Source: Terriglobia bacterium (lineage in GTDB: Bacteria > Acidobacteriota > Terriglobia > Terriglobales > Acidobacteriaceae). From it: a stretch of 64,000 nt of DNA. Under the pieces are notes generated by a model that was not told the DNA's origin, made no database searches, and saw only the letters and a list, made by a program, of their open reading frames with translations. Where the stretch lies: positions 62,001-126,000 of the forward strand of contig JAIQGL010000018.1 of assembly GCA_020072585.1 (NCBI GenBank), in the 5' to 3' direction. Positions within the stretch are counted from its first letter, which is position 1, and every line of letters begins with the position of its first letter. This document shows positions 27,848 to 37,080 of the stretch, piece after piece. A program made the position numbers and the translations under genes.

Positions 27848-29568
27848 GAGCGATCAAAACTTGTTTCACATTAGCTGCGTTTTGTGCTTCCACCAGTATC
27901 TGGGCCGCAGAGAGCCTACAGACGGCGATTCGCTTTGAAGAGATCGGCGCCAAGGCCGGGATCCGCGTCCAGCACCACACGCGCAGATTTCATGGCAAAA
28001 ACGCTGACGTTCTCCGCATGTTTACCTCCGGTGGCTCCGCCGTTGCTGTGGGAGATTACGATAACGACGGCTATGAGGATATCTTCGTCACGGATTCTGA
28101 CACGGGTAAAGCAAACCATTTGTTCCACAACAATGGCGATCTCACATTTACAGACGTGGCCACAGTAGCAGGTGTGGCGGGCGGAAATGATCCGCATTCC
28201 GTCGTTTCTGACGCTCTATGGTTCGATTACGACAATGACGGCAAGTTGGATTTGCTGCTCGGGCGCTTTGGAACTCCTATCCTTTATCACAATGAGGGCA
28301 ACGGAAAATTCAAGGATGTGACCGCGTCTGCGGGCCTTACTAAATTTGCGAACACCATTGGGGTCATTGCGCTCGATTTTGATAATGACGGGCGCCTCGA
28401 CCTGCTATTCGCAAATTACTTCCGTCCGGTAAACCTTCTGGACCTGAAAGATCCGCACGTGCTGCCGAATGATCTTGATAATGCGAGCAACGGCGGTGGC
28501 GTCACGTTGTGGCGGAATACAGACAAAGGAACTTTTGAAGACGTGACCGAAAAAGCCGGTCTTGGAAAAGTGAATGGCTGGGCGCTCGATGTGGGGCACG
28601 GCGACTTTAACAATGACGGCTTGCAGGATATCTACATCGCATGCGATTACGGGACCGATCATCTCTTCATGAACAATGGCAACGGAACTTTCCGTGAGGT
28701 CACTGACAAATCAACCGGCTGGGACACCAAAAAAGGCATGAATGTTGACGTAGCCGACTATGACAATGACGGCTGGCTCGATATCTACATCACGAACATC
28801 ACTGATGAATATATGAAAGAGTGCAACATGCTGTGGCACAACAGCGGCGATGGCACATTCACTGATGTTGCTAAGGAAACCGCGACCTGCAATACCGGAT
28901 GGGGCTGGGCCGCTAAATTTGGCGATTTTGACAATGATGGATGGCTGGACCTCTTCGTCGTGAACGGACTTCGCTCCGCCGGCCCCGAAAGTTATGTACC
29001 GCTTTTGCTGCCGGTATTAACAACACCAGGGCTCGATATCACTGATGTAAACAATTGGCCTGACATCGCAGGCCGCACGTGGAGCGGCTATCAGAAAAAA
29101 CATCTTTTTCACAATCTTGCCAACGGCAGCTTCAAAGAGATTGCCGCTGACTCAGGCGTAGACAATGAATTGGATGGACGTGGCATCGGAATAGGAGACT
29201 TTGACAATGACGGACGCCTGGATATTGTTCAGACCAATGCCGATCAACCTCTGCTCTTCTACCACAACGTAACAGCGAAATCCGGCAACTGGATTGAACT
29301 GAAGCTGATCGGCACCGGAAAGTCGAACCGTGATGCTATCGGTGCGCGCATCCGGCTCGTAGCCGGTGGTCTCACCCAGATCCGTGAGATCGACGGAGGA
29401 AATGGTTACTCGAGCCAAAGCACCCGGCGAGCACACTTCGGACTGGGACACGCAGCGAAGATTGACCATCTGGAAATCCGCTGGCCCAGCGGTCGCACTG
29501 AGTCCGTGTCCGTCCCCCTGAATCGGGTCGCTTATATAGAGGAAGGACGAGGAGTGATCAAGCGGTGA
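27835..29568 (+). CDS. Exported FG-GAP / ASPIC-UnbV protein (paralogue of 25314-27092)
   Basis: A 577-residue protein with a signal peptide (TCFTLAAFCASTSIWAAES) and FG-GAP repeats (DYDNDGYED, DYDNDGKLD, DFDNDGRLD, DFNNDGLQD, DYDNDGWLD, DFDNDGWLD). It ends in an ASPIC/UnbV domain (DAIGARIRLVAGG, IRWPSGR). It shares long near-identical blocks with the gene two positions upstream, including TKKGMN, ITDEYM and a GWGWAAKF segment. The ATG lies 13 bp inside the TPR gene, and the stop overlaps the next start as GTGA. A role in cell-surface binding is plausible from the calcium-type propeller; the activity is unknown. Confidence 0.85.
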   Translation: MGGLRAIKTCFTLAAFCASTSIWAAESLQTAIRFEEIGAKAGIRVQHHTRRFHGKNADVLRMFTSGGSAVAVGDYDNDGYEDIFVTDSDTGKANHLFHNNGDLTFTDVATVAGVAGGNDPHSVVSDALWFDYDNDGKLDLLLGRFGTPILYHNEGNGKFKDVTASAGLTKFANTIGVIALDFDNDGRLDLLFANYFRPVNLLDLKDPHVLPNDLDNASNGGGVTLWRNTDKGTFEDVTEKAGLGKVNGWALDVGHGDFNNDGLQDIYIACDYGTDHLFMNNGNGTFREVTDKSTGWDTKKGMNVDVADYDNDGWLDIYITNITDEYMKECNMLWHNSGDGTFTDVAKETATCNTGWGWAAKFGDFDNDGWLDLFVVNGLRSAGPESYVPLLLPVLTTPGLDITDVNNWPDIAGRTWSGYQKKHLFHNLANGSFKEIAADSGVDNELDGRGIGIGDFDNDGRLDIVQTNADQPLLFYHNVTAKSGNWIELKLIGTGKSNRDAIGARIRLVAGGLTQIREIDGGNGYSSQSTRRAHFGLGHAAKIDHLEIRWPSGRTESVSVPLNRVAYIEEGRGVIKR

Positions 29569-32500
29569 CAGCCAGACTACTGTCGATGAAACTACTCGTG
29601 TTGGGACTTCTGCTCCTGTTTGAAGCCCCCGATACTCCGGGCCTGCGTGACCGTTTGTGGCAGCATCGCAATCTGGGTAAAGCCTACTATGAAAATCCAA
29701 TGACCCAAGTACAGGCTGTTGAAGAATTCAGGAAGGCGTTGGAACTCGCTCCAAACTCAACGCGAGATCGCGTCAACTATGGCCTGGCTCTGTTGCGTGC
29801 GGGGAGCACAAAGGAGGCGATGGTCGAATTGGTCATAGCGCAGAAACAAGACCCTTTCATCCCGCACACGTGGTTCAATCTGGGCATCGCGTACAAGAAG
29901 AATTTTGACTATACCCACGCAATAGAGCAATTTGAAGGCCTGCTCAAGCTCATACCGAATGAGACCATAACACACTACAATCTTGGCATCGCCTATAAGC
30001 TCACCAACAAGGCCGGCCTGGCCTTACAACATTTCATTAAAGCCTCAGAGCTGGACCCCAACTTTGCCGCTCCACATTTTCAGCTTTACAACGCATATCG
30101 CGAAGTGGGCCGGAAGGAAGACTCCACGCGGGAATTGGACCTGTTTAACGAAATCAAAAAGCGCAAGGCCGGAGCAGCCGTTGCGGAAGACCCGGAGTGG
30201 AGTTACTACGCTGAAATTTACGATACGGTGGAGCTGGATGGCGAGCCTGATAGTGGAGCATCGGCGCCCTTCAAGTTCCAATCCCGTAAGGTAGCTTTCG
30301 GAATTGATCCCTCGACCGCCGGAATGGCCATTTTGGATTTCGATGGTGACGCTCAGCCTGACTTGCTCGTATGGTCCGAAAACGGGGTCGCATTGTTCAA
30401 GAATGGAATCACACCTGTCCCCGATAGTGGGCTGCAAAGCCTCAAGGGCGTAGTGTCTATTTCGCCCGGTGATTTTAATAATGATGGCCTGCCGGATCTG
30501 GCTGTTCTTACGCGAACTGGTGCGGCACTCTATCTGAATCGCAGCGGCAAATTCGAATTGCTTCCTATCAAGATATCCGCCGGGGTTTTCACCAAAGCAA
30601 TCTGGCTGGATTATGACCACGATTATGACCTTGATCTCATTTTGCTGGGAGAGAAATCCATTCTCCTCCGCAATGAAGGCGCCGCCGGATTTAGTAATCA
30701 AACTGCTCACTTCCCTTTTGCCGCCGGCAGAGCGGTTGATGGTGCAGTATTTGATCTGGTGCCTGATAACAATGAAACCGATCTGGCCGTTCTTTATAGT
30801 GACGGATCAACAGTCATCTATCGCGACAAACTGTTGGCCCACTTTGTGGCCCAACCGCCCCTTGCTGGAACTAGAGTGGCGACTTCGATCCAGGCATTCG
30901 ACATAAATAATGATGGCTGGACCGATTTGATTCTGTCGTCTGTGAATGGGATCCGCCTGCTGATCAATGACCATGGCAGGCTTAGTGCCGGTGCAGAACC
31001 ACTCCCTGCGAAAGGGCCCCTGGCGATCGCAGATCTTGCTAATCGTGCTCTCGCCGATCTGATAGGGGCAGGCCCTGTGTATCGCAACCTGGGATCAGCA
31101 AAGTTTGAACCGGCACGCGTTGAGCCACTGACCAATTCCGTTGCACTGGCGCAATCGGATTTTGACGGAGACGGCCGGACCGACCTGGCGGCCGTAGAGT
31201 CTGATGGCTCAGTGTACTTTCTCAAGAATGTTACGGCAACTTCGAATAATTATCTTCCAATTCGCCTTGAAGGAATCAAGAACCTGAAACAGGCGAATGC
31301 CGCGGTCGTTGAGGTAAAAACCGGAGCGTGGTATCAAAAGCGAACCTACTCTGGTGCACCGCTCCTGTTTGGGCTTCGTGCTTATTCACAAGTGGATACG
31401 GTACGCATCACCTGGCCTAACGGGTTGGTGCAAAATGAGACAAAGCAACAGGTTGGAAAAGCCCTGGCATTTAAAGAGAAGGCCCGGCTCTCGGGGTCTT
31501 GTCCCATGATATTTGCCTGGAATGGAAATCACTTTGAGTTTGTTACTGATGTGTTGGGCGTCGCGCCGCTCGGCGCAAGCAGTGGTGACGGGCAATACTT
31601 CACAGTAAATCATCGGGAGTATGTTCAGCTACCTTCCAGAGAGATTCAGCCGCGCCAGAACCACTACAAGATTAGAATTACTGAAGAGTTAAAAGAAGTT
31701 TCATATCTGGACCAGGTACGTTTAGTGGCGGTGGACCACAAAGCGAACGTAGAGATCTTTACCAACGACAAGTTTACGCGGCCCCCATTCCCGCGGTTTC
31801 GAACATACGGAGTCAAGCACAAGCTTTATGCCTCGCATGCTCACGACGAGAATGGCCATGACGTTCTGGATCGCTTGCGCCATCAAGACCAAAAATATGT
31901 GGATATCTCCACCTGCGGCATAGCGGGTACATCATCACTCCACAGCATTGCTCTCGACTTCGGGAACGCCGCCGCTGACAAACGCGCCATTCTTGTCTTG
32001 CAGGGTTGGGTCAACTGGGCCGACGGTAGTACTTTTCTGGGCGCCGCCCAGGAAAGCAAGACTGCCCTGGTCTTCCCATATCTCCAGGTGGAAGATGCAT
32101 CCGGGCAATGGCAGACCGTAATCGATGACATGGGTATGCCTTCCGGCAAACCAAAGGCGATCGTGGTTGATTTGACCAACAAATTCTTGTCCCGCTCACG
32201 AAAGATTCGCATCGTCACAAACCTCTGCGTCTACTGGGACGAGATCTTTTTGAGTGAAGAGACGCGGCAGCCAGATACAAAGATGACATCGCTCTCCCCT
32301 GGTACCGCCGACCTGCGGTACCGCGGGTTCTCCAGTATGTTAGCTGTCACCCAACGCGCACAACCTGAGCAATTTGAGTATGAGAAATGGTCGGCCCGGT
32401 CAATGTGGAACCCAACACCAGGACTCTACACACGCTACGGCGATGTACGAACGCTTCTGCGCCACGCTGACGATGAGATGGTTATCATGGGTTCGGGAGA

Positions 32501-32804
32501 CGAGTTGCAATTAGACTTTGATCTGCGCTGGCTGCCGCCAGTGGCACCGGGGTGGAAGCGAGACTATCTATTGTCCGTGGACGGATGGGCAAAGGACTCC
32601 GATCCTAACACTGCTTATTCGAATTCAGTCAATCCGCTGCCTTTTCACGCTATGAGCAGCTACCCTTACCCTTCGTCGCAGCACTACCCCAGCGATCCAG
32701 CACACCAGACTTATCTCAGGAAGTACAACACCCGCAAAGCATTCCAGGATCTGGATTCTCTGCGAGATCGCTCATTTCCAGTGAAAGGCCGGCCCACCAG
32801 ATAG
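29565..32804 (+). CDS. TPR / FG-GAP / UnbV-like protein with large C-terminal module
   Basis: A 1079-residue protein, the last of the coupled run. It has a short hydrophobic N-terminus (MKLLVLGLLLLFEAP after an upstream GTG start that overlaps the previous stop as GTGA). Four or five TPRs follow at about 25-190, then degenerate FG-GAP repeats at about 240-560 (DFNNDGLPD, DINNDGWTD, DFDGDGRTD), and an UnbV-like strand region at about 575-650 ending TWPNGLVQN. From about residue 655 a module of roughly 420 residues starts SGSCPMIFAWNGNHFEFVTD, then VLGVAPLGA and EVSYLDQVRLVAVDH. I recall this module as recurrent in ASPIC-type proteins but without assigned function. Confidence 0.85.
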   Translation: MTARLLSMKLLVLGLLLLFEAPDTPGLRDRLWQHRNLGKAYYENPMTQVQAVEEFRKALELAPNSTRDRVNYGLALLRAGSTKEAMVELVIAQKQDPFIPHTWFNLGIAYKKNFDYTHAIEQFEGLLKLIPNETITHYNLGIAYKLTNKAGLALQHFIKASELDPNFAAPHFQLYNAYREVGRKEDSTRELDLFNEIKKRKAGAAVAEDPEWSYYAEIYDTVELDGEPDSGASAPFKFQSRKVAFGIDPSTAGMAILDFDGDAQPDLLVWSENGVALFKNGITPVPDSGLQSLKGVVSISPGDFNNDGLPDLAVLTRTGAALYLNRSGKFELLPIKISAGVFTKAIWLDYDHDYDLDLILLGEKSILLRNEGAAGFSNQTAHFPFAAGRAVDGAVFDLVPDNNETDLAVLYSDGSTVIYRDKLLAHFVAQPPLAGTRVATSIQAFDINNDGWTDLILSSVNGIRLLINDHGRLSAGAEPLPAKGPLAIADLANRALADLIGAGPVYRNLGSAKFEPARVEPLTNSVALAQSDFDGDGRTDLAAVESDGSVYFLKNVTATSNNYLPIRLEGIKNLKQANAAVVEVKTGAWYQKRTYSGAPLLFGLRAYSQVDTVRITWPNGLVQNETKQQVGKALAFKEKARLSGSCPMIFAWNGNHFEFVTDVLGVAPLGASSGDGQYFTVNHREYVQLPSREIQPRQNHYKIRITEELKEVSYLDQVRLVAVDHKANVEIFTNDKFTRPPFPRFRTYGVKHKLYASHAHDENGHDVLDRLRHQDQKYVDISTCGIAGTSSLHSIALDFGNAAADKRAILVLQGWVNWADGSTFLGAAQESKTALVFPYLQVEDASGQWQTVIDDMGMPSGKPKAIVVDLTNKFLSRSRKIRIVTNLCVYWDEIFLSEETRQPDTKMTSLSPGTADLRYRGFSSMLAVTQRAQPEQFEYEKWSARSMWNPTPGLYTRYGDVRTLLRHADDEMVIMGSGDELQLDFDLRWLPPVAPGWKRDYLLSVDGWAKDSDPNTAYSNSVNPLPFHAMSSYPYPSSQHYPSDPAHQTYLRKYNTRKAFQDLDSLRDRSFPVKGRPTR

Positions 32805-32948
32805 CGCTCTGGCTTCTTCCCTCCTCGCCTTGGTAAACCCGATTAATCCTGGAGCGGGTAGGCTGGACTGCATGTGATTCTTAAGGTCTCAAGGAGAGGG
32901 TGTCGTCGATGCGTTTCTGCCTCCAGGAATAATGCCAGCAGAGTACTC

Positions 32949-34685
32949 TCAGGAAGTTTGCTGCTTCGGGCGGCGAAACTCTGTGATGAAATCAGTGCCT
33001 GCTTTAGTGAGTTTGGATTCTTTCGTTGTGTTTAGTACGCTGCTTGTCTGCTTCATCTTTTCCGGATCAAACTCCAGCGTTTCAATGTCAATGGTTTCCG
33101 CCAGATTTTTAGCCAAAAGGATGCTGTCGTCTTCAAGCACCGCGGAATAGATGTATGCAGCGATAAATCGCGCCATTTTTTCAACGTTCGCCATTTGCCG
33201 TTCCAGGCCCCTGATGCACTCCCGGGGCGTCAAACCAACCTGGTAAAAGAGCTCTTGCGACTTCTTCAACGGCTCAAATGACGTGAAATCGAACAATACC
33301 GGTTCCTGTTGAGTGGTGAGTCTTCCTTTTTTCCAGCGGTAGTAACCCGCGATAAAAGGCTGAATACTATTGTTGATGACTCCAAGCTTCGCGAACAGAT
33401 CAAGGAATGGCACCACAAAGGCAGCATTGGTGAACACATGATTGATAAAGGGAAAAACATAGAACGTGAAATACACCATGAGTTCCCAGCTGTATTTCAT
33501 CGCGAAGCATTCCTGGTCTCCCAGAACGTCATAGCTCACCGAATAGCTGGGGACATATGCCTCATAAAAAGCCCACATAAGCAACTCGTAGAGACGCGCC
33601 TTAACGGCCAGCGAGCTCTGCTCTTCAGTAAGAATTGCGTCGGTGATCATCGTGTTATAAAGCGCAATCAGATCGCTCCCAGGGCTGTAGAGGGGATCTG
33701 TAAACCGGCCGGATTCTCCTGCAAGCGCCCACTTGTCCGCACTGATGGTCTGGCTGCAGTCATAGGAAAAGTCACGATACAGCCCCTGGTCCACAATTTC
33801 TCTGGTCGCAAGGTCTTGCGCAAACAGCGGAAACCGTTTCGCAATCCATGCAATCACTTTCTCTGGTGACGACACATCATCAGCGTGTACTTTCGAATGA
33901 TCGTAGACCAACCCCAGACTGGTTTTCCCTTGCAATGGGATTGTCCAGAACCAATACCCTTCTCCCATGAAATGGTTTGTGGCCAGCCAGGCCGGCAGGT
34001 GGCCAAGCTTTTGCCGGCTCGGATGAGCAAACCCCTGCACTGAAGATAACCCCGTAAGCCTTTCTACATTGACAAGTCCATTCACCCAAAAGAAGGTGGC
34101 GCCGTGGTGAATTGGACTTGGCTTGGTAAGCCCAAGTTTTCGGGCCAAAAACTTTGCCCGTCCACTGGCATCAACAAGCCAGTCAGCTTGAAGTTCAACT
34201 CTTTGGCCTCCAACTTCGTAACTGATCCCATGGGGCTTGTCCGCTTCCCCGATCGTGACATCAAGGTTGGCTATGCCGGGCTGGAATTCAAAGCGGTCGC
34301 ACTCCAGATTTAGCCGCAACAATTCTTCCTCAATCTTGTTTCTATCAAGCTGAAACGTTGCGATGTTTGACAAATCACGAATATAGGACTGGCTGTAATC
34401 CTCGTAAGTCTTGTTCTCGCGCCCTGGAGTGGCCCAATAAAAACGAAGGTTGTATTTCACAAAATGCTCGCTGAAAAGATGCTCTTCAAGGTCAAGCACC
34501 TTCGCGAAATAGTAAGCGCCCACCTGCACGGTGGCTTCACCAACTTTTTGCCGCGTCGAGGGGACCTCAGATCGCTTTTCGATCAGGAGAACGCGTTTGC
34601 CAGTGCTCGTTAATAGTTGCCGCGCCAGGGAAAGGCCCGCCAGTCCAGCGCCGAGAATAACGACTTCATGTTGGATCGCTGCCAT
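32949..34685 (-). CDS. Flavin-dependent halogenase-like FAD monooxygenase
   Basis: A protein of about 578 residues with an FAD-binding GAGLAGLSLA (residues 12-21). It has the three marks of flavin-dependent halogenases: a lysine in HFVKYNLRFYW (Lys77) placed like PrnA Lys79, the WFWTIP form of the WxWxIP motif (245-250), and FTDPLYSPG matching FxxPxxSxG (328-336). It also carries KVGEATVQ (47-54) and VDASGR. Such enzymes chlorinate or brominate electron-rich carbons with FADH2 and a separate flavin reductase; none is seen nearby. A long C-terminal helical part (about 340-578) resembles carrier-protein-acting CmlS-like forms. The ATG at 34685 is chosen over a TTG at 34712. Halogenation is inferred; some relatives do not halogenate. 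Confidence 0.7.
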   Translation of the reverse strand: MAAIQHEVVILGAGLAGLSLARQLLTSTGKRVLLIEKRSEVPSTRQKVGEATVQVGAYYFAKVLDLEEHLFSEHFVKYNLRFYWATPGRENKTYEDYSQSYIRDLSNIATFQLDRNKIEEELLRLNLECDRFEFQPGIANLDVTIGEADKPHGISYEVGGQRVELQADWLVDASGRAKFLARKLGLTKPSPIHHGATFFWVNGLVNVERLTGLSSVQGFAHPSRQKLGHLPAWLATNHFMGEGYWFWTIPLQGKTSLGLVYDHSKVHADDVSSPEKVIAWIAKRFPLFAQDLATREIVDQGLYRDFSYDCSQTISADKWALAGESGRFTDPLYSPGSDLIALYNTMITDAILTEEQSSLAVKARLYELLMWAFYEAYVPSYSVSYDVLGDQECFAMKYSWELMVYFTFYVFPFINHVFTNAAFVVPFLDLFAKLGVINNSIQPFIAGYYRWKKGRLTTQQEPVLFDFTSFEPLKKSQELFYQVGLTPRECIRGLERQMANVEKMARFIAAYIYSAVLEDDSILLAKNLAETIDIETLEFDPEKMKQTSSVLNTTKESKLTKAGTDFITEFRRPKQQTS

Positions 34686-35602
34686 AAAAGCATTCAGGAA
34701 CAAACAGGTCAATGAATCGTTTTACACCTGGACAAACCATCACAAAATACTGCGTCTTGTAGAACACCAGCATGCGGCGAGCCAATACTCGTTTTATGAA
34801 ATGTCATCTTTCCTAATTTGAGATCGGCTGATTCACACACGTAATCCATCTACCAGGGCTAGACATGACTCGGCTCACTCCCTTAAGCACCGAATCACGC
34901 CAGCCCCAGTACTAACCTCACTATGTCTTCCCGCCGGCCATATGTCTGGTTCGTAGGATATAGACAGGCAAGGGGATGGGGTTTGCGAACTCCTTCCAAT
35001 ATGTGGCTTGAGAGCCTGCAGAACGAAATCCGTTCAACTTACAAAAGGCAATCCCAGTCTGAGCGCTGCCGTATGGCTTGTGCAAATTTGCTCCCCGTTG
35101 ATGTCTCAATCTACGTTGGATGAAAAGTTAGAAAGGCATAAGCAATACCCGAGGGATCCATCTTTACGGAGCGTTGGGGACAAGCTCTCGACCGTAGACG
35201 CTGGGATGGTCGAATCGTTCTCGCTAATACTCGCTGCACTGGAGCTGGCGGAATGATCTATGGCGAGGTTATACAGTCTGTAACGCTGCACACTGCTCCA
35301 AATACCGAATTGGGATTGCTTCATGCAAAAGCATGCAAGTACAAGATATCACCAAACAACTTCGCCCAGTAAAACTCGATAAACGCGGTCAGAACCCTGG
35401 AAACGATTGCGATATGCAATTGCCGTAGCTGATGGAGCAATTCTCGAGCGGAAGTCGATGCGCTCCGCCGTAGTCGAGTATTACGAGCGCATACGTCCTA
35501 TGTTCTAAAAAGGCAAAGACGCTTCTCAATGAGATCCATCGGAAAAATATTGATTACGTCAACGCCTCAACCACAACCCACCGGCCACAGGCCTGGCGGC
35601 CT
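34686..35602. other. Gene-free stretch
   Basis: About 0.9 kb with only short frames lacking family features on either strand. No tRNA, terminator or transposon end was recognised. It separates the minus-strand halogenase-like gene from the plus-strand duplicated genes, so promoters of both are expected here. It may be decayed sequence. Confidence 0.5.
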
Positions 35603-36226
35603 ACCTGTAGTTTCCCCATGCGGTCATAGGGAAACAACCACACAGCCAACCATCCATTCACTGGCGGCGACCACTGGGAAAGAACGATCAATCGGGTTTC
35701 GATTGGCCGCACGCCGCCGGACATTGCACCCGCGTGAAACGCGGAACAGGAGGCAACAATGGCAACAACTTTACAGGAATGGGGCGATTTGTTGGTTGGC
35801 AATTGGACGATTCAGCGGACCAGTCCACTGGAAAAAGGCAGTCTGTCAGTTCAGTCCGGAAGTCTTTCAGTCAGCTGGATGGAGGGAAACACCGCGCTGG
35901 TTGCTACAACTGATCCAAATGGCACCGCCGCCGGCAGGTTTATCGCGGTATTTGATCCTGCATCAGGGCAGATCAAGCAGAACACGATCTATCCTGACGG
36001 TTCCACCGAGACGACCTATATCTCAAAGGTAGCTGATGGTCAGTGGGCATGGAAGCAGACCCGCAATTTCGCGAATGGCCAGCAGGAACAAAACACGGCC
36101 AGCTTCTCCGTTGCCAACAACGGAAACACCCTGGTCCACAGCGTCACCGGGCGTACTCTTGTTCACTCCGCGCTGGGCAAACTCGCGCTTGCAGATACCC
36201 GCAACATATTGACGCGCGCAATTTAG
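35603..36226 (+). repeat. Tandem duplication, unit 1 (leader plus gene)
   Basis: The stretch from an ACCTGTAG leader start through the small gene at 35759-36226 is repeated at 36261-36896. The coding parts are nearly identical, while the leaders of about 155 bp keep recognisable blocks: CCGCACGCCGCCGG, GGAAACAA against GAGAAACAA, and an ACGCGGAA before the ribosome site. This is a direct repeat with a period of about 660 bp. Confidence 0.8.
35759..36226 (+). CDS. Small conserved protein of unknown function, duplicate 1
   Basis: A 155-residue soluble protein without signal peptide. It starts LQEWGDLLVGNWTIQR and has an alternating-strand pattern (GSLSVSWMEGN, GRFIAVFDPASGQIKQ, TTYISKVADGQWAWKQTR) like a small lipocalin-type or DUF1579-like beta barrel that opens with a W-x-G-x-W motif. 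I do not recognise the exact family. AGGAGG lies 5 bp before the ATG. The neighbour at 36423-36896 is about nine-tenths identical, with the middle 70 residues unchanged, so the duplication is recent or under strong constraint. It lies upstream of the second DUF1702-like gene; a ligand-binding role is a guess. Confidence 0.75.
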   Translation: MATTLQEWGDLLVGNWTIQRTSPLEKGSLSVQSGSLSVSWMEGNTALVATTDPNGTAAGRFIAVFDPASGQIKQNTIYPDGSTETTYISKVADGQWAWKQTRNFANGQQEQNTASFSVANNGNTLVHSVTGRTLVHSALGKLALADTRNILTRAI

Positions 36227-36260
36227 CACTCCGCAACCGTCATTACAACCATGAGGGTAA

Positions 36261-36896
36261 ACCTGTAAGTTTCTCAAGCGGCCAGTAGAGAAACAATTAC
36301 AGTCAACGATCCATTTGCCGGCGGCGCCCCATCCAGGAACACCATCCTGCAAGGGTTAAAAATATGGCCGCACGCCGCCGGCCACTTCAAACGCGTTCAG
36401 ACGCGGAAAACAGGAGACACCAGTGGCAACAACAACATTACAAGAGTGGGGTGATATGATCGTAGGGGATTGGACAATTCAGCGTACCAGCCCTCTGGAA
36501 AAAGGCAGTCTGGCAGTTCAAACCGGAAGTCTTTCCGTCAGCTGGATGGACGGGAACACCGCGCTGGTTGCTACAACTGACCCGAACGGCACCGCTGCCG
36601 GCAGGTTTATCGCCGTGTTTGATCCCGCATCAGGACAGATCAAGCAGAACACGATCTATCCTGACGGCTCCACCGAGACCACGTATATCTCAAAGGTAGC
36701 TGATGGCCAGTGGGCATGGAAGCAAACCCGCAATTTCGCAAATGGCCAGCAGGAACAAAACTCAGCTACCTTCGCCTCTGCCAACAACGGAAACACTCTG
36801 ATTCACAGCGTCACCGGGCGGACTCTTGTTCACTCGGCGCTGGGCAATCTCGCCCTGGCAGATACCCGCAACGTGTTGACGCGGGTGGTGAAGTAG
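36261..36896 (+). repeat. Tandem duplication, unit 2 (leader plus gene)
   Basis: Second copy of the unit at 35603-36226. The leader has diverged more than the coding sequence, but the CCGCACGCCGCCGG block and the GC-rich segment just before the ribosome site are kept, which hints at a conserved 5' untranslated element. Confidence 0.8.
36423..36896 (+). CDS. Small conserved protein of unknown function, duplicate 2
   Basis: A 157-residue paralogue of the preceding gene with an extra Thr at the N-terminus (MATTTLQEWGDM) and an added C-terminal Lys. The start codon is GTG at 36423 with AGGAG about 8 bp upstream. Differences from copy 1 cluster at the N-terminus and around NSATFASANN, and several are conservative. 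No signal peptide or cysteine is present. A hairpin followed by TTTT lies just downstream, so this pair is probably its own transcription unit, ending before the DUF1702-like gene. Confidence 0.75.
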   Translation: MATTTLQEWGDMIVGDWTIQRTSPLEKGSLAVQTGSLSVSWMDGNTALVATTDPNGTAAGRFIAVFDPASGQIKQNTIYPDGSTETTYISKVADGQWAWKQTRNFANGQQEQNSATFASANNGNTLIHSVTGRTLVHSALGNLALADTRNVLTRVVK

Positions 36897-36910
36897 TCAG
36901 ACAAACTTGA

Positions 36911-36934
36911 AACATGGGGCATGCACCATGTTTT
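36911..36934 (+). terminator. Likely intrinsic terminator after the duplicated genes
   Basis: AACATGG and CCATGTT form a 7-bp stem around an 8-nt loop, followed by a short T-run (TTTT including stem bases). It lies 15 bp after the stop of duplicate 2. The stem is modest, so termination may be partial. Confidence 0.5.
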
Positions 36935-36953
36935 GATAAGCATTCTGTTCAGT

Positions 36954-36985
36954 CACGGAAATTCCACCTTATGGAACTTTCCGTG
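36954..36985. other. 13-bp hairpin in front of the second DUF1702-like gene
   Basis: CACGGAAATTCCA pairs with TGGAA-C-TTTCCGTG across a 5-nt loop, giving 13 bp with one bulged C. No T-run follows, so it is not a standard terminator. It lies 96 bp before the ATG at 37081 and could be a regulatory leader structure or processing site. Confidence 0.45.
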
Positions 36986-37080
36986 GCTGGCAGGAACTCC
37001 TGGTCACACCTAATATCTCTGACATGCTTTCGACAAGGCTGAGGCTTAGACGTAAGTGACAACCTAACCTACCGCATCTT

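Noticed and set aside
35529-36032. 167-codon plus-strand frame over the first duplicated leader and gene
   Set aside because: It is out of frame with the conserved protein and low in plausible composition; the duplicated gene with AGGAGG is the real one.
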